Assembly (NCBI GenBank): GCA_021792835.1
Contig: JAJYTY010000011.1
Coordinates: 1-37,457 of the forward strand
Length of the DNA stretch: 37,457 nt
Direction of reading: 5' to 3'
From: Pseudomonadota bacterium
GTDB taxonomy: Bacteria; Pseudomonadota; Gammaproteobacteria; Burkholderiales; Burkholderiaceae_C
The position numbers and the translations under genes are program-made. The notes below the pieces were generated by a model. That model was not told the origin of the DNA and made no database searches. It was given only the letters and a program-made list of their open reading frames with translations. Numbering within the stretch: the first letter of the stretch is position 1; every line of letters starts with the position of its first letter. This document shows, one piece after another, positions 33,022 to 37,457 of this stretch.

Positions 33022-33786
33022 TCACAACCCCGAGAAGTCCGGCTTGCGCTTGGCCAGGAAGGCACCGAAGGCCTCCTTCGCGGCCGGGCCCTGCAGCATG
33101 CGTGCGAAGTGCCAGGCCTCGTCGGCCATGGTGGCGTGCACCGCCTCGCGCAGGCCCTTGCGCAGCAACTGCTTGGTCAGCACCAGCGAGGCCTGCGGCT
33201 TCGCCGCCAGCTTGCGCGCCTGCGCCTGCGCGTAGTCGCGCAGCTCCTCCGGCGGCAGCACGCGGTTGGCCAGACCGATGGCCAGCGCGTCGTCGGCGCC
33301 GAAAGGCTCGCCGAACATCAGCATCTCGGCCGCCGCCGCCGGCCCGACACGCAGCGGCAGCAGCAGGCTGGAAGCCGCCTCCGGCGACAGCCCGAGGTTG
33401 ACGAAAGGCACCGAGAACAAGGCGTTGTCGCCGCAATAGACGAAGTCGCAGTGCAGCAGCATGGTGGTGCCGATCCCCACCGCGGGGCCGCCTACGGCGG
33501 CGATCACCGGCTTCGGGAAATCCGCCAGCGTGCGCAGGAAGTCGAACACCGGGGTGTCGAGCCCGCCGGGTGGGCGCTGCAGGAACTCGCTGACGTCGTT
33601 GCCCGACGTGAACAGGTCCTGCTGCCCCTGCAGCACCACCACGCGTACCGCGTCGTCGCCGGCGGCCTGCTGCAGTTCGCGGTGCAGCAGCGCATACATC
33701 TCCTGCGTGATGGCGTTCTTCTTGTCGACCCGGTTGAAGGTCAGGGTCAGGACGCCAGCTTCGCGCAGCGCGAGGATCGGTTCCAT
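33022..33786 (-). CDS. Enoyl-CoA hydratase/isomerase family protein, isomerase-like
   Basis: A 254-residue crotonase-fold protein. It shows LTLTFNRVDKKNAITQEMY, an oxyanion-hole stretch (LFTSGNDVSEF), AAVGGPAVGIGTTMLLHCD and VPFVNLGLSPEAASSLLLP. The Glu that acts as the first catalytic acid in hydratases (normally PE before the Gly-rich loop) is Phe here, while the second Glu region (AAAAEMLMFGEPF) is kept. This is the pattern of delta3-delta2 enoyl-CoA isomerases, so isomerisation of unsaturated acyl-CoA is more likely than hydration. It follows the thiolase gene by 3 bp. Confidence 0.83.
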   Translation of the reverse strand: MEPILALREAGVLTLTFNRVDKKNAITQEMYALLHRELQQAAGDDAVRVVVLQGQQDLFTSGNDVSEFLQRPPGGLDTPVFDFLRTLADFPKPVIAAVGGPAVGIGTTMLLHCDFVYCGDNALFSVPFVNLGLSPEAASSLLLPLRVGPAAAAEMLMFGEPFGADDALAIGLANRVLPPEELRDYAQAQARKLAAKPQASLVLTKQLLRKGLREAVHATMADEAWHFARMLQGPAAKEAFGAFLAKRKPDFSGL

Positions 33787-33789
33787 GGT

Positions 33790-35019
33790 TCAGACCCGCT
33801 CGAAGATGCCGGCCGCGCCCTGGCCGGTGCCCACGCACATCGTGACCATGCCGTACTTCAGCTGGCGCCGGCGCATGCCGTACAGGGTCGTGCAGGCGCG
33901 GATCGCGCCGGTGGCGCCCAGCGGATGGCCCAGCGCGATCGCGCCGCCCAGCGGGTTGACCCGCGCCGGGTCCAGCCCGCAGGTGTCGATGACCGCCAGC
34001 GACTGCGCCGCGAAAGCCTCGTTGAGTTCGATCCAGCCCATGTCGTCGAGCTTGAGACCGGCCAGCTTCAGCGCCGCCGGAATCGCCTCGATGGGGCCGA
34101 TTCCCATGATCTCCGGCGGCACGCCGCGCGACGCGAAACTGACGAAGCGCGCCAGCGGCTGCAGCCCGAAGCGCTTGACCGCCGACTCCGAGGCCAGGAG
34201 CAGCGCGCCGGCGCCGTCGGAGGTCTGCGAACTGTTGCCGGCGGTCACCGTGCCCAGCCCGGTGGCCTTGCCGGTCGGGTCCTTCGGCGACGCGAACACC
34301 GGGCGCAGCTTGCCCAGCGCCTGCAGCGAGGTGTCGGCGCGCGGGCCCTCGTCGACCTCGACCAGGCGACGCGACTCGCGCACCACGCCGCCGCGCAGAT
34401 CGGCGCCACGATCGACCGCCTCGAAGGGCGCGATCTCGTCGGCGAACTCGCCGGCGGCGATTCCCGCCAGCGCACGCTGGTGCGACTGCAGCGCGAACTC
34501 GTCCTGGCGCTCGCGCGAGACTTTCCAGCGCTGCGCCACCTTCTCGGCCGTCAGGCCCATGCCGTAGGCGATTCCGATGTTCTCGTCGCGCTCGAAGATG
34601 CGCGGGTTGAACGACGGCTTGTTGCCGGTCATCGGCACCAGGCTCATGCTTTCGGCGCCGCCGGCCAGCACGACCTCGGCCTCGCCGACCCGGATGCGGT
34701 CGGCGGCCATCTGGATCGCCGTCAGGCCCGACGCGCAGAAGCGGTTCACCGTGACCCCGCCGACGCTGTCCGGCAGCCCGGCCAGCAGCGCCGCGGTGCG
34801 CGCCATGTTCAGGCCCTGTTCGGCCTCGGGCATCGCGCAGCCGATGACCGCGTCCTCGATGGCCTTCGGGTCAAGGCCCGGCACCTGCGCCAGCGCGGCG
34901 CGGATGGCATGGATCAGCAGGTCGTCGGGACGGGTGTTGCGGAACACCCCGCGATGCGACTTGCCGATCGGGGTTCGCGCGGCGGCGACGATGTAGGCGT
35001 CCTGGACTTGTTTGGACAT
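33790..35019 (-). CDS. fadA: Acetyl-CoA acyltransferase (3-ketoacyl-CoA thiolase)
   Basis: A 409-residue thiolase that cuts 3-ketoacyl-CoA with CoA in the last step of beta-oxidation. Catalytic residues: nucleophile Cys in VNRFCASGLTAIQ (about 90), His in GGAIALGHPLGATG, the second Cys in VTMCVGTGQGAAG, and the NEAFAAQ loop. The start at 35019 or the adjacent ATG at 35022 both lie just after GGAGA. It is 34 bp downstream of the dehydrogenase gene and 3 bp upstream of the isomerase-like gene, so the three form one operon. Confidence 0.93.
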   Translation of the reverse strand: MSKQVQDAYIVAAARTPIGKSHRGVFRNTRPDDLLIHAIRAALAQVPGLDPKAIEDAVIGCAMPEAEQGLNMARTAALLAGLPDSVGGVTVNRFCASGLTAIQMAADRIRVGEAEVVLAGGAESMSLVPMTGNKPSFNPRIFERDENIGIAYGMGLTAEKVAQRWKVSRERQDEFALQSHQRALAGIAAGEFADEIAPFEAVDRGADLRGGVVRESRRLVEVDEGPRADTSLQALGKLRPVFASPKDPTGKATGLGTVTAGNSSQTSDGAGALLLASESAVKRFGLQPLARFVSFASRGVPPEIMGIGPIEAIPAALKLAGLKLDDMGWIELNEAFAAQSLAVIDTCGLDPARVNPLGGAIALGHPLGATGAIRACTTLYGMRRRQLKYGMVTMCVGTGQGAAGIFERV

Positions 35020-35053
35020 CATGTTCTCCGGATTTCGGGATTCGCTCGGGGAT

Positions 35054-37450
35054 TCAGTTGCGCACCGGCTTGCCGCCCTGCAGCAGGCTCATGATGCGTT
35101 GCTGGGTCTTCGGGTGTTCCAGCAGGCGGCAGAAGCGCTCGCGTTCCAGGCGCATCATCCAGGCCTCGTCGACCAGCGTGCCCGCGTCGACGTCGCCACC
35201 GCAGACCACCTCGGCGATCATCTGCCCGAGCAGGTAGTCGTGGTCGGTGATCTGGCCGCCGTCGCGCATGTTCGCGAGCTGGCCGCGGATGGTCGCGATG
35301 GCGTTGCGTCCGGCCACCGGGAAGCGTGCCGGCAGCGGCGCGCGCCAGCCGGATTCGGCCAGCGCGCGCGCCTGCGCGATGGCCACGTACAGCAGCTCGT
35401 CCTTGTGCAGCACGATCACGTCGTCGTCGCGCAGCCAGCCCATGCGCCGCGCCTCGATCGCCGACTTCGACACCGCGGCGGTGGCCGGGTGCATGTACAG
35501 CCCCTTGAGGAAACTCATCAGGTCCGCGTCGCCGCCGGCCGCCTGCGCCAGCTCGGCCGCGCGGCGCGCCAGGAAGCAAAGCCCGCCACCGCCGGGGATC
35601 AGTCCGACCCCGACCTCGACCAGCCCGATGTAGCTCTCCAGCGCGACCACGCGCCGCGCCGCGTGCACCGCCAGCTCACAGCCGCCGCCCAGCGCCATGC
35701 CGCGCACCGCGGCGACCACCGGGACCTGGGCGTAGCGCAGCCGCAGTACCAGGTCCTGCAGCTTCTTCTCCTCCGGCTCGATGGCCTTGGCGCCGCCGCT
35801 CATGAAGGCCGGCAGCATGGCCTGCAGGTCGGCGCCGGCGCTGAAGGGCTCGCCGGTCTGCCACACCACCAGGCCGCGGTAGGAGCTCTCGGCCAGCTCG
35901 GCCGCACGCTGCAGCCCGGCGACCACGCCGGGGCCCAGGGTGTTCATCTTGGTCTTGAAGCTGGCCACCAGCACGTCGTCGGCGCCGGGCGCCGTCCACA
36001 AGCGGATGGAGTCGTCCTCGAACACCGTGGCGCCGGCGCTCTTCGCGTCGGGCGCGCTCTCGCCCAGCACGCTCTGCCCGAACAACTGGCGGCGCATCAC
36101 CGGCAGCTCGCGCCGCGGCTTGTAGCCGTGCTGCGACGCCGACCACGAACCCTGCGGCGTATGCACGGCGTCGATCTCGTGCACCCAGCCCGGCAGCGGC
36201 GTCGCGCACAGCGCCTTGCCGGCAGCGATGTCCTCGGCGATCCAGCCGGCCACGCGCTTCCAGCCGGCCGCCTGCCAGGTCTCGAAGGGCCCCTCGTTCC
36301 AGCCGAAGCCCCAGCGGATCGCGAAATCCAGGTCGCGCGCGTTGTCGGCGATCTCGCCCAGGTGCAGCGCGATGTAGTGCCACACGTCGCGGAACACGCT
36401 CCACAGGAACTGCGCCTGCGGGTTGCTCGACGCACGCAGCAGCTCGAAGCGCTCGGCGGCCGGCTTCTTCAGCATGCGCACGACGATCTCCTCGGCCTTG
36501 CCGCCGCCGGGCACGTACTCGCCGCTGGCCGGATCCAGGCGCAGGATGTCCTTGCCCACCTTCTTGTAGAAGCCCGCGCCGCTCTTCTGCCCCAGCGCGC
36601 CGCGCTCGACCAGCTGCGCCAGCACCTTCGGCGTGGCGTACAGCGCGGCGAAGGGGTCCTTGTCCAGCGGCAGCGTGTCACGCATCGTGGCGATGACGTG
36701 GGCCATGGTGTCCAGGCCCACCACGTCGGCGGTGCGGAAGGTCGCGCTCTTGGCGCGCCCGAGCTTGGAACCGGTGAGGTCGTCCACGACGTCGAAGCTC
36801 AGGCCGAAGCGCTCGGCCTCGTGCATCACGGCGAGGATCGAGAACACGCCGACGCGGTTGGCGACGAAGTTGGGCGTGTCCAGCGCGCGCACCACGCTCT
36901 TGCCCAGCGTGGTCGTGAGGAAGCTCTCGAGCTGGTCGAGCACCTCGGGCCGCGTGTCGGCAGTCGGGATCAGCTCGACCAGCGGCATGTAGCGCGGAGG
37001 GTTGAAGAAGTGCACGCCGCAAAAGCGCGCGCGCAGCGCCTGGTCGAAGCCCTCGCCGAGTCGCGTGATCGACAGCCCCGAGGTGTTGGTCGCGAACAGT
37101 GCATGCTCCGCCAGATGCGGCGTGACCTTGCGGTACAGATCGTGCTTCCAGTCCATGCGCTCGGCGATGGCCTCGATCACCAGGTCGCAGTCGCGCAGCA
37201 GCTCGAGGTCGTCGTCGTAGTTGGCGCAGCGGATCAGCTCAGCCTCCTGCGCCAGCCCCAGCGGAGCCGGGCTGAGCTTTTTCAGGTTGGCCACCGCGCG
37301 CTCGGCGATGGCGTTCTTCGAGCCCTCCTTCGCCGGCAGGTCGAACAGGATCACGGGAACACGCGCATTGATGCAGTGGGCGGCGATCTGCGCGCCCATG
37401 ACGCCGGCGCCGAGCACGGCGACCTGGCGAATCGGGAAGTTCTGGCTCAT
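35054..37450 (-). CDS. fadN: FadN-like 3-hydroxyacyl-CoA dehydrogenase/enoyl-CoA hydratase
   Basis: A 798-residue two-domain beta-oxidation enzyme. The N-terminal half is the NAD-binding dehydrogenase: VAVLGAGVMGAQIAAHC, VIEAIAERMDWKHDLY, NTSGLSITRL, VHFFNPPRYMPLVELIPT and a C-terminal dimer domain with GFGWNEGPFETWQ. The C-terminal part (about 480-700) is a crotonase domain with FSAGADLQAM, VAAVRGMALGGGCELAVHAA and GLIPGGGGLCFLA. This order, dehydrogenase first, is that of Bacillus FadN rather than FadB/FadJ. The ATG at 37450 lies seven bases from the window edge, so its promoter cannot be seen. Confidence 0.92.
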   Translation of the reverse strand: MSQNFPIRQVAVLGAGVMGAQIAAHCINARVPVILFDLPAKEGSKNAIAERAVANLKKLSPAPLGLAQEAELIRCANYDDDLELLRDCDLVIEAIAERMDWKHDLYRKVTPHLAEHALFATNTSGLSITRLGEGFDQALRARFCGVHFFNPPRYMPLVELIPTADTRPEVLDQLESFLTTTLGKSVVRALDTPNFVANRVGVFSILAVMHEAERFGLSFDVVDDLTGSKLGRAKSATFRTADVVGLDTMAHVIATMRDTLPLDKDPFAALYATPKVLAQLVERGALGQKSGAGFYKKVGKDILRLDPASGEYVPGGGKAEEIVVRMLKKPAAERFELLRASSNPQAQFLWSVFRDVWHYIALHLGEIADNARDLDFAIRWGFGWNEGPFETWQAAGWKRVAGWIAEDIAAGKALCATPLPGWVHEIDAVHTPQGSWSASQHGYKPRRELPVMRRQLFGQSVLGESAPDAKSAGATVFEDDSIRLWTAPGADDVLVASFKTKMNTLGPGVVAGLQRAAELAESSYRGLVVWQTGEPFSAGADLQAMLPAFMSGGAKAIEPEEKKLQDLVLRLRYAQVPVVAAVRGMALGGGCELAVHAARRVVALESYIGLVEVGVGLIPGGGGLCFLARRAAELAQAAGGDADLMSFLKGLYMHPATAAVSKSAIEARRMGWLRDDDVIVLHKDELLYVAIAQARALAESGWRAPLPARFPVAGRNAIATIRGQLANMRDGGQITDHDYLLGQMIAEVVCGGDVDAGTLVDEAWMMRLERERFCRLLEHPKTQQRIMSLLQGGKPVRN

Positions 37451-37457
37451 GGTGGTG

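Overview
The window is GC-rich (roughly two thirds G+C or more by eye) bacterial DNA. The gene content points to a betaproteobacterium of the Burkholderiales: an aa3-type cytochrome oxidase cluster with DUF2244, DUF2970 and DUF2909 companions, a DUF6502-DUF5666 pair, a ComF-TrmL cluster with a BioC-like methyltransferase, and a FadN-type beta-oxidation operon. I cannot fix the genus.

Left part (1 to about 6600) is the end of an integrative element. It holds small phage/island-type genes on the plus strand (1-2854), a hypothetical protein and a tyrosine integrase on the minus strand (3138-5366), and then the 3' half of a CAU-anticodon tRNA gene (5532-5581), which is the expected attachment-site duplicate. 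Beyond it lie a HigBA-like toxin-antitoxin pair (5773-6368) and a 41-codon remnant of a second, related integrase (6460-6582). A leader-like direct repeat occurs on both sides (3940 and 5680). Together these suggest two related elements that entered the same tRNA gene one after the other, the older one now mostly gone.

Middle part (6.8-17.5 kb) mixes c-di-GMP signalling and envelope proteins: an EAL phosphodiesterase, a TonB-dependent receptor, a Spy-like periplasmic protein, a SHOCT membrane protein, a second EAL protein coupled to a large lipoprotein, and, divergent from these, DUF6502 and DUF5666 proteins followed by a methyltransferase. The divergent spacer carries a good minus-strand promoter with a palindrome inside it. 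This locus is the best candidate here for an undescribed regulatory system.

From 17.5 to 22.7 kb are housekeeping and catabolic genes: a fumarylacetoacetate hydrolase-family protein and a zeta-class GST isomerase, a LysE exporter, a Pal-like lipoprotein with a clear terminator, QueE and an RhlE-type helicase. From 22.7 to 30.2 kb, mostly on the minus strand, are GluQ and the cytochrome c oxidase assembly cluster: DUF2244, CoxB, a small protein, DUF2970, CoxC, SURF1, a Sco-like protein, CtaA and CtaB. The genes for catalytic subunit I (CtaD) and Cox11 (CtaG), expected inside this cluster, are absent, and CoxB has Gln in place of the usual CuA/Mg-site Glu.

The right part (30.6-37.5 kb) has the methyltransferase/ComF/TrmL group and a minus-strand fatty acid beta-oxidation operon: a FadN-like dehydrogenase/hydratase, a thiolase and an enoyl-CoA isomerase-like protein. 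An intergenic repeat pair separates the two groups.
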